Part shown: positions 45,493 to 54,923 of the stretch, in pieces
Numbering within the stretch: the first letter of the stretch is position 1
How the letters are laid out: every line of letters starts with the position of its first letter
DNA from: Gaiellasilicea sp963749515
Lineage (GTDB): Bacteria; Actinomycetota; Thermoleophilia; Gaiellales; Gaiellaceae
DNA length: 64,000 nt
Assembly: GCA_963749515.1 (NCBI GenBank)
Contig: CAVVMR010000006.1
Coordinates: 248,001 to 312,000 of the forward strand
Direction: 5' to 3'
Notes under the pieces: model-generated
What the model was told of the DNA's origin: nothing
What the model saw: only the letters and a program-made list of their open reading frames with translations
The model's database searches: none
Made by a program: the position numbers and the translations under genes

Positions 45493-46494
45493 ATGGGCCC
45501 GCCGATGCCGAAGCTCGACGATCTCGACCGCAGGATCGCCGCCGTTCTCCAGATTGACGGGCGTTCGACCTGGCGCCAGGCGGCACGGCTCGCCGGCACG
45601 TCGGAATCGACCGTTGCGCGCCGCGCTCAGAGCATGTTCGACGCCGGCATCATGCGAGTGAACGGGCTCGCCGATCCGATTCGGTGCGGCTTCGGCAACC
45701 CCGTGCTCCTGCAGCTGAGCTGCGAGGTCGGCGCCGCCGCGGAGGTCGCCCGTCAGCTCGCGGAGCGAGTCGACGTGCGCTTTGTCGCCCTCGTCACAGG
45801 AACCTTCGACATCGTCGCGGAGGTGATCGTTCCCTCCCGCGTTGCGCTCGCGCGTGTCCTGCTCGAGGAGTTGCCCGAGATCAAGGGAATCACGCGCACC
45901 ACGACGGAGAGCGTTCTGCGCAACTTCAAGACGTCGTACGACTGGAGCCGAGACTTGCTCGGGGACGCGGGGCTGACGGACATCACCGTGGCCCCTGCGG
46001 TCGAGGGGCCGGCTCCTTCACTCGACGAGGTCGACCTGCTGCTTCTCCACGCACTTGTCGACGACGGCCGGCGCACGTACGCCGAGCTCGGGGCGGCGGT
46101 CGGCGTCAGCGAGTCGATGGCCCGCCGACGGGTCGAGGCGCTCGTTGCGAGCGGATGCCTGCGGTTTGCCACGTTCGTCGAGCCGGACCTGCTCGGTTAC
46201 GACGTGGAGGTCTTCATCTGGATGCGCGTCGAGCTCGCTCGGCTCGAGGAGACGGCCAGCGCGCTGGCCGAGCGCCGGGAGGTCCGTTACCTCTCGGCCA
46301 CGAGCGGCTTCAGCGACCTCACCTGCGAGGCCATTCTCGGCTCGCAGGACGACCTCTACGAGTTCTCGACGGGCGTGCTCGGCGTGTTGCCGGGCATCCG
46401 GGAGGTGGACGTCGGCCTCGAGCTGGCGACGGTGAAACGGGGTTACGTGCGGATGGACGACTACATCCCCAAGGAGGAGGAGCGATGGCAGTGA
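45493..46494 (+). CDS. Lrp/AsnC-family regulator with two tandem AsnC units
   Basis: This protein has about 333 residues. Unit 1: winged helix (KLDDLDRRIAAVLQIDGRSTWR, HTH AARLAGTSESTVARRAQSM) and a RAM ligand domain (VDVRFVALVTGTFDIVAEVI). Unit 2: winged helix (RRTYAELGAAVGVSESMARRRVE) and a second RAM domain (VRYLSATSGFSDLTCEAIL). Most Lrp proteins have one unit; tandem forms occur in actinobacteria. ATG 45493 was chosen because earlier starts fall inside the inverted repeat; ATG 45505 is equally possible. The gene overlaps the peptide-binding protein gene by ten bases. It is probably the local, amino-acid-responsive regulator of both directions. Confidence 0.88.
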   Translation: MGPPMPKLDDLDRRIAAVLQIDGRSTWRQAARLAGTSESTVARRAQSMFDAGIMRVNGLADPIRCGFGNPVLLQLSCEVGAAAEVARQLAERVDVRFVALVTGTFDIVAEVIVPSRVALARVLLEELPEIKGITRTTTESVLRNFKTSYDWSRDLLGDAGLTDITVAPAVEGPAPSLDEVDLLLLHALVDDGRRTYAELGAAVGVSESMARRRVEALVASGCLRFATFVEPDLLGYDVEVFIWMRVELARLEETASALAERREVRYLSATSGFSDLTCEAILGSQDDLYEFSTGVLGVLPGIREVDVGLELATVKRGYVRMDDYIPKEEERWQ

Positions 46495-48059
46495 ATCGAG
46501 GCATCGATCGACGGACATTCGTCAAGGGAGCCGGGACGCTCGGGCTCCTGGGAGCGACCGGCGGCCTGGGGTCGTTCCTGGCGGGCTGCGGCGGCGACGA
46601 TGAGGCGGCGGGGACGACTGCCGCCGAGGCCGCCGAGGCCGTTCGCGGCGGCCGAGCGATTCTGGCGACGGTCGACAAGCCGGTGAACATGGACCCCGCC
46701 GACGCGCAGCTCTACTCCTCGATGCAGGTCTACCAGAACATCTTCCACAAGCTCGTCAACGTCGACGCGGACTTCAAGTTCATTCCCGGCCTGGCGTCGT
46801 CGTGGACGCAGGACGACGACAAGACCTGGACCTTGAAGCTCGTCGAGAACGCCGTCTTCCACAACGGCGAGCCGTTCACGGCCCGGGACGTCAAGTTCAG
46901 CTTCGACAGGCTGCCCAAGCACGCCAACGGGATCTTCGTGCAGGCATGGAAGGAGACGGAGGTCGTCGACGACCACACCGTTCGGTTCCACCTCTCCCAG
47001 CCGTACGGTGCCGTCGTTGCGACGCTCGCAGCGATTGGCGACATGGTGAACGAGAAGGCCGTCACCTCGGCCGATCCGAAGCTCAAGCCGGTCGGAACCG
47101 GCCCCTACCGGATGACGGAGTGGGTGCAGGACGACCACGTCACGTTGGAGCGCTGGGATCAGTTCTTCAAGCCGGACAAGCCGTACCTCGACGAGGTGGT
47201 CTTCCGGGCGATCGGCGACGACACGGTCCGGCTCACCGGATTGCAGACCGGCGAGCTCGACTGGATCCAGCGCGTTCCCGCGCAGCGCATCGAGGAGCTC
47301 GAGGGGTCGAGCGACCTGGTCTCGTCGCCCGGCAAGCCGTACTTGCCGGACATGGTCATGTTCAACTGCTCGAAGCCGCCCTTCGACGATCCGCGCGTGC
47401 GCCAGGCGGTGGCCTGGCTCATCGACCGGGATGAGATCGTCGAGCTCGTGTGGTTCGGCTCGGCGGTCGCGGCGACCGAGGCCGTGTCCGACGCGAGCCC
47501 GTGGTACTCGGGTCAGAACCCGTACGAGGGTGGACCCGATCCCGACCGGGCGAAGTCGCTCTTGAAGCAGGCCGGCCAGGAGAACCTCCGCATCACGTTC
47601 GCCGGGCAACCGCAGGTCGCGACGCAGGTCCGGACGGGCGAGGTGCTCCGTTCGCAGCTGGCGAAGGGTGGGATCGAGATGCGGATCCAGAACTACGAGC
47701 CGGCCCAGTGGTTCGAGCAGCTCGCGACGAAGAAGTACGACCTCACCTCGACGTACTGGAGCGCGACGGTCGATCCGTCGCACCTCTATGTCCCGATCGG
47801 CTTCTCGAAGTCGCCGTGGAACTTCCCTTCCAACCAGAGCAAGAAGATCGACGACGTGCTCCAGAAGTTCGCCTTCACGACCGATCAGGCCATCCGCGAG
47901 GCGGCCTATCCGGACGTCGTGCAGGCGGTCGCCGAGGAGGCGCCGATCATCTTCCTCACCAACGAGACGCAGCGGTACTGGACGAAGCCGACGCTGCACG
48001 GTGCCGTTCCGCTGCCCTCGATCGAGATCCGCGCGGAGGATATGTGGCGCGAGTCCTGA
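46485..48059 (+). CDS. oligopeptide ABC transporter substrate-binding lipoprotein (family 5)
   Basis: This is an extracytoplasmic binding protein of 524 residues. The N-terminus combines a Tat motif (DRRTFVKG) and a lipobox (SFLAGC, Cys 35). The mature part shows LVENAVFHNGEPFTARDVKFSFDR, typical of family 5 (DppA/OppA), then GTGPYRMTEW and DPRVRQAVAWLIDRDEIV. ATG 46485 follows AAGGAGGAGGAGCG. It starts within the Lrp gene and overlaps the first permease gene by 16 bases. The ligand is probably a di- or oligopeptide or a modified amino acid, judged from the operon. Confidence 0.93.
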   Translation: MAVNRGIDRRTFVKGAGTLGLLGATGGLGSFLAGCGGDDEAAGTTAAEAAEAVRGGRAILATVDKPVNMDPADAQLYSSMQVYQNIFHKLVNVDADFKFIPGLASSWTQDDDKTWTLKLVENAVFHNGEPFTARDVKFSFDRLPKHANGIFVQAWKETEVVDDHTVRFHLSQPYGAVVATLAAIGDMVNEKAVTSADPKLKPVGTGPYRMTEWVQDDHVTLERWDQFFKPDKPYLDEVVFRAIGDDTVRLTGLQTGELDWIQRVPAQRIEELEGSSDLVSSPGKPYLPDMVMFNCSKPPFDDPRVRQAVAWLIDRDEIVELVWFGSAVAATEAVSDASPWYSGQNPYEGGPDPDRAKSLLKQAGQENLRITFAGQPQVATQVRTGEVLRSQLAKGGIEMRIQNYEPAQWFEQLATKKYDLTSTYWSATVDPSHLYVPIGFSKSPWNFPSNQSKKIDDVLQKFAFTTDQAIREAAYPDVVQAVAEEAPIIFLTNETQRYWTKPTLHGAVPLPSIEIRAEDMWRES

Positions 48060-48994
48060 TCACGAGGCTGGCGCTGGCAGTGCCGATGCTGCTCGGCATG
48101 TCGGTGCTGGTCTTCCTGATCATCCGGCTCGTCCCTGGCGATCCGGTGCTCGCGGTGCTCGGACTCAACGCAACACCCGAGCTCGTCGCTCAGCTGAGGC
48201 AGGACCTCGGGCTCAACGACCCGATCCACGTTCAGTACGTCCACTGGCTGGCCGACATCGTCCGCGGCGATTTCGGACTCGACTACCGGAGCAACGAGCC
48301 GATCGGCCACCTCCTGGCCGATCGGCTGCCGGTCACGATCGAGCTCGCCGGCCTTTCGCTGCTGTTCGCGGTCGTTGCCGCGATTCCGCTCGGCGTGCTC
48401 GCGGCGCTCCGGCGGGGCCGGGTGGAGGACCGGGCGATCCTGGGTGTGAGCCTCGCGGGAATCTCGGTGCCGGACTTCTGGCTCGGGATCATGCTGATCC
48501 TCGTCTTCTCTCTCGGACTCGACCTGCTGCCCTCCTCCGGCTTCGTGCCGCTCGGTCAGGATCCAATCGACAACGTCCTCCACATGCTGCTGCCGTCAAT
48601 CGCTCTCGCAGCCGGTCTCGCTGCGGTGTTGATCCGGATCACACGGGCGGCGATGCTCGACGTCCTGCACCAGGACCACATCCGCTTCACGCGGGCCAAG
48701 GGCGTTCAGGAGCGGATCGTGATCTTCAAGCACGCGCTCCGGAACGCAGCGATCCCGATTGTCACCGTGATCGGGCTCCAGGCGGGCTACCTGCTCGGGG
48801 GTGCGATCGTGATCGAGCAGGTCTTTGCGCTCCCGGGTGTGGGGCGCCTGGTCCTCGACTCCGTCCTGCAACGGAACTACCCGGTCGTGCAAGCGTCCGT
48901 TCTCATGGTCGGAGTCATGTTCGTGCTCACGAACCTGGCCGCCGACCTCCTCTACGCCGTCCTGAACCCGAAGCTCCGAACATCGGGCCAGTAG
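48044..48994 (+). CDS. oligopeptide ABC transporter permease (DppB-like)
   Basis: This 316-residue permease has six hydrophobic segments. It carries the DppB N-terminus (RLALAVPMLLGMSVLVFLIIRLVPGDP, here in part: VLVFLIIRLVPGDP), DPIHVQYVHWLADIVRGDFG, the EAA loop (FTRAKGVQERIVIFKHALRN) and VIEQVFALPGVGRLV. GTG 48044, four bases after GGAGGA, lies inside the previous gene. Its stop overlaps the start of the second permease by one base. Confidence 0.93.
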   Translation: MARVLITRLALAVPMLLGMSVLVFLIIRLVPGDPVLAVLGLNATPELVAQLRQDLGLNDPIHVQYVHWLADIVRGDFGLDYRSNEPIGHLLADRLPVTIELAGLSLLFAVVAAIPLGVLAALRRGRVEDRAILGVSLAGISVPDFWLGIMLILVFSLGLDLLPSSGFVPLGQDPIDNVLHMLLPSIALAAGLAAVLIRITRAAMLDVLHQDHIRFTRAKGVQERIVIFKHALRNAAIPIVTVIGLQAGYLLGGAIVIEQVFALPGVGRLVLDSVLQRNYPVVQASVLMVGVMFVLTNLAADLLYAVLNPKLRTSGQ

Positions 48995-49869
48995 TGGCGA
49001 CCGCCGCCGGCCTGCCAACCGGAGACGCCGTGCTCCCGCGCCGGCTCTCACGTCACGTGAACCCGACACTCGCCGTCGGTCTCGGGCTCGTCGTCGTCGT
49101 GCTCGCGTTCGCGTTGGCGGCACCGATGGCCTCTCCCTACGCCTCGGACGAGATCACCGCCAGCGATTCGCTGGCCGGACCGAGCGCGGACCACTGGCTC
49201 GGCGCCGACAACCTGGGCCGGGACATCTTCGTCCGCGTCGCCGAGGGATATCGCATCTCGCTCAGTGTCGCCGTCGGATCGGTCCTGCTCGCGCTTGCCC
49301 TCGGAGTGCCGCTCGGGCTCGTGGCGGGCTATGCCGGCGGCTTCGTCGACAACCTGATCATGCGACCGCTCGAGATCCTGATGGCCTTCCCCGCGATCCT
49401 GCTCGCGATCACGGTGATGGCCATCTTCGGGACTGGGATCGGGGTGCTGATGCTGGCAATCGGGGTCGTCTACATCCCGATCATCGCCCGCGTGATGCGG
49501 GCCACCACGCTGGCGACGCGGCGAGAGCTCTTCGTCGACGCAGCGCGCGCCCGTGGCGCCTCACGGCTGCGGATCGTGCTCCGGCACGTGTTGCCGAACA
49601 GCGTTGGCCCCGTCGTCGTGCAGGCCTCGATTCTGCTGGGCATTGCGATCCTGCTCGAGGCCGCATTGAGCTTCATCGGGCTCGGCGTTCGGCCGCCGAC
49701 GCCTTCCCTGGGCCTGATGCTCTCCGACGGACGGGACTTCATGGCCAACTCGGCGTGGGTCGTGGCCGCTCCCGGCGCGGCGATCATGGTGCTCGTTCTC
49801 GCCTTCAACCTGATCGGGGACGGCCTCCACGACTGGCTCGACCCGCGGGGGAGAGCCAGGATCCGGTGA
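48994..49869 (+). CDS. oligopeptide ABC transporter permease (DppC-like)
   Basis: This is a 291-residue partner permease. The N-terminal domain reads PYASDEITASDSLAGPSADHWLG, in part HWLGADNLGRDIFVRVAEG, a DppC hallmark. The EAA loop is AARARGASRLRIVLRHVLPN and the tail FNLIGDGLHDWLDPR. GTG 48994 uses the last base of the previous stop. It overlaps the next ATPase gene by four bases. Confidence 0.93.
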   Translation: MATAAGLPTGDAVLPRRLSRHVNPTLAVGLGLVVVVLAFALAAPMASPYASDEITASDSLAGPSADHWLGADNLGRDIFVRVAEGYRISLSVAVGSVLLALALGVPLGLVAGYAGGFVDNLIMRPLEILMAFPAILLAITVMAIFGTGIGVLMLAIGVVYIPIIARVMRATTLATRRELFVDAARARGASRLRIVLRHVLPNSVGPVVVQASILLGIAILLEAALSFIGLGVRPPTPSLGLMLSDGRDFMANSAWVVAAPGAAIMVLVLAFNLIGDGLHDWLDPRGRARIR

Positions 49870-50693
49870 GCGCGCTGCTGGAGGTGGAGCAGCTCACGAC
49901 TCGCTACGGCGGGACAGCAGTCGTCCGCGACGTCTCGCTCCGGATCGAGCCTGGAGACGTCCTCGGGCTGGTGGGCGAGTCGGGGTCCGGGAAGACGACG
50001 CTCGGGTTGTCCGTTCTCGGGCTGCTGCCCGAGGAGGCTCGTGTCGAAGGATCGATTCTCTTCGAGGGTCGCGAACTGCTTCGGATGTCTGGCCGCGAAA
50101 AGCGCAGCCTCCGGGGGGCGCGAATCTCGGCCGTCTTCCAGGATCCAATGAGCGCGCTCGATCCCTCCTACACCGTCGGCGACCAGCTCGTCGAAGCCTT
50201 CCAGTCGCATCTCCCCATCTCGAAGGCCTCCGCGCGGTCCCGGTCGGTCGAGTGGCTGCGAGAAGTCGGCATTGCGGCACCGGAGCTGCGGATGAAGGCG
50301 TACCCACACGAGTTGAGCGGCGGCATGAACCAGCGCGTCGCGATCGCGATCGCACTCGCGCTCAACCCGGCCCTGATGATCGCCGACGAGCCAACGTCTG
50401 CGCTCGACGTCACCGTGCAGGCTCAGATCCTGCGTCTGCTCCGCTCTCTCATCGGCGAGCACGCGGGTGCGGTCCTCCTGATCACGCACGACCTCGGCGT
50501 GGTCGCGCAGCTCTGCAACCGCGTCGCCGTCATGTACGAGGGCGAGATCGTCGAGGAAGCCCCCGTCCGGGACCTCTTCGCCCGACCGCGGCACGACTAC
50601 ACGCGGCGACTGCTGGCCTCCCTCCCGGGCCGGGCCGCGCGGAAGCGCCGGGTCATCGCCTCGAACGGCAACGCTCGATCGGATGGAGGCTAG
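49866..50693 (+). CDS. oligopeptide ABC transporter ATP-binding protein (DppD-like)
   Basis: This 275-residue ATPase has Walker A GESGSGKTT near residue 40, Q-loop VFQDPMSALDPSYTV, signature ELSGGMNQRVAIAIAL, Walker B LMIADEPTSALDVT and H-loop LLITHDLGVV. It lacks the C-terminal Cys-rich oligopeptide extension seen in its partner, as some DppD proteins do. GTG 49866 overlaps the DppC stop. Its stop abuts the next GTG. Confidence 0.92.
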   Translation: MSALLEVEQLTTRYGGTAVVRDVSLRIEPGDVLGLVGESGSGKTTLGLSVLGLLPEEARVEGSILFEGRELLRMSGREKRSLRGARISAVFQDPMSALDPSYTVGDQLVEAFQSHLPISKASARSRSVEWLREVGIAAPELRMKAYPHELSGGMNQRVAIAIALALNPALMIADEPTSALDVTVQAQILRLLRSLIGEHAGAVLLITHDLGVVAQLCNRVAVMYEGEIVEEAPVRDLFARPRHDYTRRLLASLPGRAARKRRVIASNGNARSDGG

Positions 50694-51749
50694 GTGGCGC
50701 TGCTCGAGGTCCGCGACCTGGTCAAGCACTTTCCCGTTCGGGCTGGGGTGCTCGGGTCGCTGCGGCGTCAGCCGGAGCAATTCGTCCACGCCGTCGACGG
50801 GGTCTCGTTCGAAGTCGACGTCGGCGAGACGCTGGCGGTCGTGGGCGAGTCCGGCTCCGGCAAGACGACCCTCGGCAGGCTCATTCTCGGCCTGCTCGAG
50901 CCGACGAGCGGGCAGATCTTCTTCGACGGCGAGGACGTCACGCACTGTTCGCGCCAGGGCCGTTTCCGGCTGACGAGGGAGATCCAGGTCGTCTTTCAGG
51001 ACCCGTACTCGTCGCTCGATCCGAGGCAGACCGTCGAGCAGATCATCCGGGAGCCGCTCGACATCCACGGAGTCGGTACTCCGGCGGAGCGCCGAAAGCG
51101 CGTGCTCGAGCTGATGGAGCGTGTTCGCCTCACGGCGCAGTACGACCGCAGGTACCCGCACGAGCTCAGCGGTGGCCAGCGCCAGCGCGTCAGCATCGCG
51201 ACCGCGCTTGCGCTCTCGCCGAGGTTGATCGTCGCCGACGAGCCGGTGTCGGCACTCGACGTCTCGGTTCAGGCCCAGATCCTCGACCTGCTCGACGAGC
51301 TCCAGCGCGAGACGGAGATCGCGTACGTCTTCATCTCGCACGACCTCGGAGTCGTCGACCAGGTGAGCGACCGCGTTGCGGTGATGTACCTGGGCAAGAT
51401 CCTCGAGACGGGCCCTGTCGAGCGGATCTTCGAGCGTCCGGAGCAGCCGTACACGCGTGCCCTCCTATCGGCGATCCCGCCCGCAGACCCCGCCGTCGAG
51501 CACGATCCGATCAGGCTTGCAGGAGACGTGCCGACGCCGATCGACCCACCCCCGGGCTGCCCCTTCCACCCGCGCTGCTGGCTCGCCGTCGACATCTGCC
51601 GGCAGCTCGAGCCGTCGCTGCTCGCGTACGAGCCCGGTCATCTCGCCGCCTGCCACGTCACGGCCGCCGAGCACGGTTTCGGCGCGCTCGCGCACAACGT
51701 CCAGAAAGGAGCTCCGATGATCCTGAACGACGCCGAGGGGAGGCGGTAG
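50694..51749 (+). CDS. oligopeptide ABC transporter ATP-binding protein (DppF-like)
   Basis: This is a 351-residue ATPase: VRDLVKHFPVRAG, Walker A GESGSGKTT, Q-loop VFQDPYSSLDPRQTV, signature ELSGGQRQRVSIATAL, Walker B LIVADEPVSALDVS and H-loop FISHDLGVV. The C-terminal oligopeptide-transporter extension is present (GCPFHPRCWLAVDICRQLEP), whose Cys residues can hold an iron-sulfur cluster in relatives. With DppD it forms the heterodimeric motor. Confidence 0.93.
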   Translation: MALLEVRDLVKHFPVRAGVLGSLRRQPEQFVHAVDGVSFEVDVGETLAVVGESGSGKTTLGRLILGLLEPTSGQIFFDGEDVTHCSRQGRFRLTREIQVVFQDPYSSLDPRQTVEQIIREPLDIHGVGTPAERRKRVLELMERVRLTAQYDRRYPHELSGGQRQRVSIATALALSPRLIVADEPVSALDVSVQAQILDLLDELQRETEIAYVFISHDLGVVDQVSDRVAVMYLGKILETGPVERIFERPEQPYTRALLSAIPPADPAVEHDPIRLAGDVPTPIDPPPGCPFHPRCWLAVDICRQLEPSLLAYEPGHLAACHVTAAEHGFGALAHNVQKGAPMILNDAEGRR

Positions 51750-51751
51750 CC

Positions 51752-53044
51752 GTGGCTGCGCGCATCGCCCTCTACGGAGCCGGCGGGGCTCCGTACAACC
51801 ACGCGGCGGTCTTCGCCCGCGCCGGCTGCGAGGTCGACTTCGTCTTCCCGCAGGATGTCTTGAACGGCGTGCTCGCGGGCTTCGACGCCTTCGTCATGCC
51901 GGGTGGCGGCTACCGCGCGATGATCGGCCAGATCGAGCCGCTCGGCAGCGACGGCGCTCGCGCACTACGCGAGTACGTGGAGGCGGGCGGGATGTACATC
52001 GGCTGCTGCGCCGGAAGCTACGACGCTGCCACGGTCGCCAAGAGCTTCCTCGACCTCTGCCCCGCGCAGGAAGAGATGTGCCTGTCCGGTGCGACCGTCT
52101 GGAACGACGGGGGCGAGGAATGGGGCCTGCGCTCGCCGGGGATCGGCGTGCTCCGCGCGGAGACAGCGGCGGCTCAGCACCCCGTGATGGCCGGCATGCC
52201 GGCCAACTTCGAGATCGCGCACTACAACGGCCCGCTCTTCCGCGGCGCAACCGCGCTGGCGCGCGTCGTCGGACGCACGGAACGCTTCACTCCCTGGGAG
52301 GAGATGCTCGGCCGGTCGGCGGAGCGGCCGCTCGTGGACGACGCCATACAAGAGGGAGTGGCGAACATCGTGGCGGACGCCGCTGGAGAGGGGCGAGTCC
52401 TCCTCTTCGGCTCGCACCCGGAGTTCGGGTTCACGATCGCGATGGAGGACGAGCAACTGCCGGGCCTCATGCTTCGGAACGCCGTCGAGTGGCAGCTCGC
52501 CGAAAGCCGCAGTCCGGCACGACCCGAGGTCGAGCTCTACACCGACCGCAACCCCGGCGACGAAGCGGACGCCGATCCGGCCCGCGTCGCAGAGCTCGGT
52601 GGCCGGCTGCGCGCGCTGACCGGCCGCATCCGCGACCGCGGCGAGGATGCGCGCTGGCTCGAGCCCGCATACGCCATGTCGTTCTTCGGCCTCTCGTCGC
52701 TCGAGATCTGGCGGCAGTCGCTCGACGCGATCGACCGGCTCTCGATCGACGCGGAGCGGCTCGCCCCCCACACCGACCCGAACGTCCTCTCCTTCCGTGC
52801 GCCGGCCGAGTGGGAGCTCGACGGCGGCTACCACGGCGTCGTCGCGCTGCTCGAACAGTCTGTCGCACTGCTCGACCAGACGCTCGAGACGTGGGACTTC
52901 GATCCGGGCGAGCCGACGCAGAACCCGTACGGGCACATGGAGACGAGCCCGTATCACCTCGTCGCGGGCTCGTACCTCGCCGCCGTCGGCCGCGTCGCCT
53001 CTGCTGCGCTGCTCTGCAGCGCCTACCAGCGAGTGCCGGCTTGA
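51752..53044 (+). CDS. class I glutamine-amidotransferase-like protein with unknown C-terminal domain
   Basis: This 430-residue protein has a GATase-1/PfpI-like domain (about 1-245) with FVMPGGGYRAMIGQIEPLG, the nucleophile elbow GCCAGSYDA (probable Cys 86) and the later GSHPEFGFT with a His, resembling the biotin-protein-ligase N-terminal (BPL_N) group. Residues about 260-430 are helical (ALREYV-type helices absent; LEIWRQSLDAIDRLSIDAE and LLEQSVALLDQTLETW visible) and unassigned. GTG 51752 follows the ABC genes by two bases. It overlaps the amidohydrolase by four bases (TTGA). It may be a hydrolase or deglycase acting on an imported compound. Confidence 0.78.
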   Translation: MAARIALYGAGGAPYNHAAVFARAGCEVDFVFPQDVLNGVLAGFDAFVMPGGGYRAMIGQIEPLGSDGARALREYVEAGGMYIGCCAGSYDAATVAKSFLDLCPAQEEMCLSGATVWNDGGEEWGLRSPGIGVLRAETAAAQHPVMAGMPANFEIAHYNGPLFRGATALARVVGRTERFTPWEEMLGRSAERPLVDDAIQEGVANIVADAAGEGRVLLFGSHPEFGFTIAMEDEQLPGLMLRNAVEWQLAESRSPARPEVELYTDRNPGDEADADPARVAELGGRLRALTGRIRDRGEDARWLEPAYAMSFFGLSSLEIWRQSLDAIDRLSIDAERLAPHTDPNVLSFRAPAEWELDGGYHGVVALLEQSVALLDQTLETWDFDPGEPTQNPYGHMETSPYHLVAGSYLAAVGRVASAALLCSAYQRVPA

Positions 53045-54189
53045 GCGTCGTCATCCGCTGCGGGACTCTCTTCGACGGCACCGGAACCGACCCGGTCGCC
53101 GGCGGCGAAATCGTCGTCGACGGCGGGAAGCTCGTGGCCGGCCCGGCTCCCGACGGTGCGGAGGTGCTCGACCTTGGTTCGAGCTTCGTGATGCCGGGCC
53201 TGATCGACGCGCACACGCATCTCTCCGTCGTCCCCGGCCGCGGCGACCAGCTCGCGCAACTCCGCCAGGAGGCCGGCCGGCAGGCGCTCCGCGTGCCCGG
53301 CAACCTGCGCCGGGACCTCGACGCGGGCACCACGACGCTCCGGATCATGGGTGAGGAGGATCTGCTGGACGTCTACACGCGGGACGCGATCGAGGCCGGG
53401 CAGCTCGAGGGCCCGAACCTCGTCATCGCCACGCGCCCGATCGCCGCGAGCAACGCCCACGGCCGCATGAAATCGTCGCTCGACGGCGTCGACGAGATCC
53501 GCGCGGGCGCCCGCGAGCGGCTCTTCCAGGGTGCCGACTTCCTCAAGCTCTTCGCGACCGGCGGCGTCGCGAGCGGCACCGGCCTGCAGGACTCCGCCTA
53601 CTCGCTCGACGAGATGCGGGTCGCGGTCGAGGAGGCGGAGCGGGTTGGCACGTACGTTGCCGCCCATGCCCACGGCGGGCCAGGCCTGATGACCTGCGTC
53701 CAGGCGGGTGTGCGCACGATCGAGCACGCCGCGGTCGCCTCCGACGAGGAGGTCGAGGCGATGCTGGACGCCGGCTGCTGGCTCGTCGGCACCTTCTCGA
53801 TCCTCTTCCACCCGGAGGGAATCGAGCAGGGCGACGGCGGGAACCCGCTGATCCTGGAGAACCTCAAGCAGGCGCGGGAGCGGGTGACGGAGCGGATGGA
53901 GCAGATCCTCGCCTCTGGGCTCCGGCTCGCGCTGGGCACCGACAGCATGCACGGTGAGATGGCCTACGAGGTGCAGACCGCGATCCGGTTCGGCGTCTCG
54001 CCCAAGGATGCGCTCCTTGCGGCGACGGCGCGTGGTGCGGAGGCGCTCCAGATCGAGTCGCGGACCGGGACGCTAGAGCCCGGCAAGGACGCGGACGTGA
54101 TCGCCCTCGACGGGAACCCGCTCGAAGATCCGGCCGCGCTCGAGCGCGTGGTCTTCGTGATGAAAGGAGGGACGCAGTACCGTGGCTGA
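53041..54189 (+). CDS. metal-dependent amidohydrolase (imidazolonepropionase/prolidase-like)
   Basis: This is an amidohydrolase-superfamily member of 382 residues. A beta-sandwich start leads to VMPGLIDAHTHLS (HxH metal pair), then DFLKLFATGGVASG with the lysine position, VAAHAHGGPG, IEHAAVAS and the last-strand Asp in LALGTDSMHGE. The C-terminus has GTLEPGKDADVIALDGNP. This pattern is close to Xaa-Pro or N-acyl amino-acid amidohydrolases in actinobacteria. TTG 53041 shares TTGA with the previous stop. The racemase and peptidase genes downstream suggest it cleaves a peptide, an N-acyl amino acid or a cyclic amide. Confidence 0.86.
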   Translation: MSVVIRCGTLFDGTGTDPVAGGEIVVDGGKLVAGPAPDGAEVLDLGSSFVMPGLIDAHTHLSVVPGRGDQLAQLRQEAGRQALRVPGNLRRDLDAGTTTLRIMGEEDLLDVYTRDAIEAGQLEGPNLVIATRPIAASNAHGRMKSSLDGVDEIRAGARERLFQGADFLKLFATGGVASGTGLQDSAYSLDEMRVAVEEAERVGTYVAAHAHGGPGLMTCVQAGVRTIEHAAVASDEEVEAMLDAGCWLVGTFSILFHPEGIEQGDGGNPLILENLKQARERVTERMEQILASGLRLALGTDSMHGEMAYEVQTAIRFGVSPKDALLAATARGAEALQIESRTGTLEPGKDADVIALDGNPLEDPAALERVVFVMKGGTQYRG

Positions 54190-54919
54190 CGCACGCATCC
54201 TCTATCTCGTTCCCGGGCCCCTGAGCCGCGCGCGCGGCGTGGAGGAGCTCGAACGCAGGAGGAGCCACCTGCAGGAGTGGGCGTTTCCGGACACCGAGGT
54301 CGGTATCGCCGAGAACCCGGACGGCCCAGGCTCGATCGAGTCCGCCTACGAGGAGTACGTCTCGATCCCCGGCTCGATGGAGCTCGCCGCGTCCGCAGAG
54401 GCCGACGGCTACGACGCGATCATCCTCGGCTGCTTCGGAGACCCGGGCCTCGACGGATTCCGCGAGATCCTCACCGTCCCGATCGTCGGTCCCTGCGAGG
54501 CGAGCATGCATCTCGCCGCCCAGCTTGGACACTCGTTCGGCATCGTCACCGTCCTCGACTCCGTCGTCGAGCCGCTCCGCAAGCTCGCTCGTGTCGCCGG
54601 GCTCGACTCGCGGCTGGCGACCGTGCTCGCGTGCGACATCCCTGTGCTCGAGCTGCACGACGACAGCTATGGCACCGTGCTCGAGGCATGTGAGGCGGCG
54701 ATCGCCGCCGGCTCCGACACTCTCGTCCTCGGCTGCATGAGCATGGCGTTCCTTGGAGTCGCCGAGAGGCTTTCGGACGAGCTCGGCGTGCCCGTCCTCA
54801 ACCCCGCCCGCATTGCCCTGAAGACGGCCGAGGGGCTCGTGAGCAGCGGCATCGCGCACAGCAAGAGGGCGTACCCGGTCCCGCCGAAGGTCGCGGCCGG
54901 AACGGTCACGCTCTTCTGA
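54182..54919 (+). CDS. Asp/Glu/hydantoin-type racemase
   Basis: This 245-residue protein of the Asp/Glu racemase superfamily has the two catalytic-Cys blocks AIILGCFGDPGLDG near residue 80 and LVLGCMSMAFLG near 180, with VPIVGPCEASMHLAAQLG between. The spacing fits hydantoin or allantoin racemases as well as amino-acid racemases. GTG 54182 overlaps the amidohydrolase stop by eight bases. It would interconvert enantiomers of a product of this operon, allowing use of D-forms. Confidence 0.85.
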   Translation: MADARILYLVPGPLSRARGVEELERRRSHLQEWAFPDTEVGIAENPDGPGSIESAYEEYVSIPGSMELAASAEADGYDAIILGCFGDPGLDGFREILTVPIVGPCEASMHLAAQLGHSFGIVTVLDSVVEPLRKLARVAGLDSRLATVLACDIPVLELHDDSYGTVLEACEAAIAAGSDTLVLGCMSMAFLGVAERLSDELGVPVLNPARIALKTAEGLVSSGIAHSKRAYPVPPKVAAGTVTLF

Positions 54920-54923
54920 CAGC

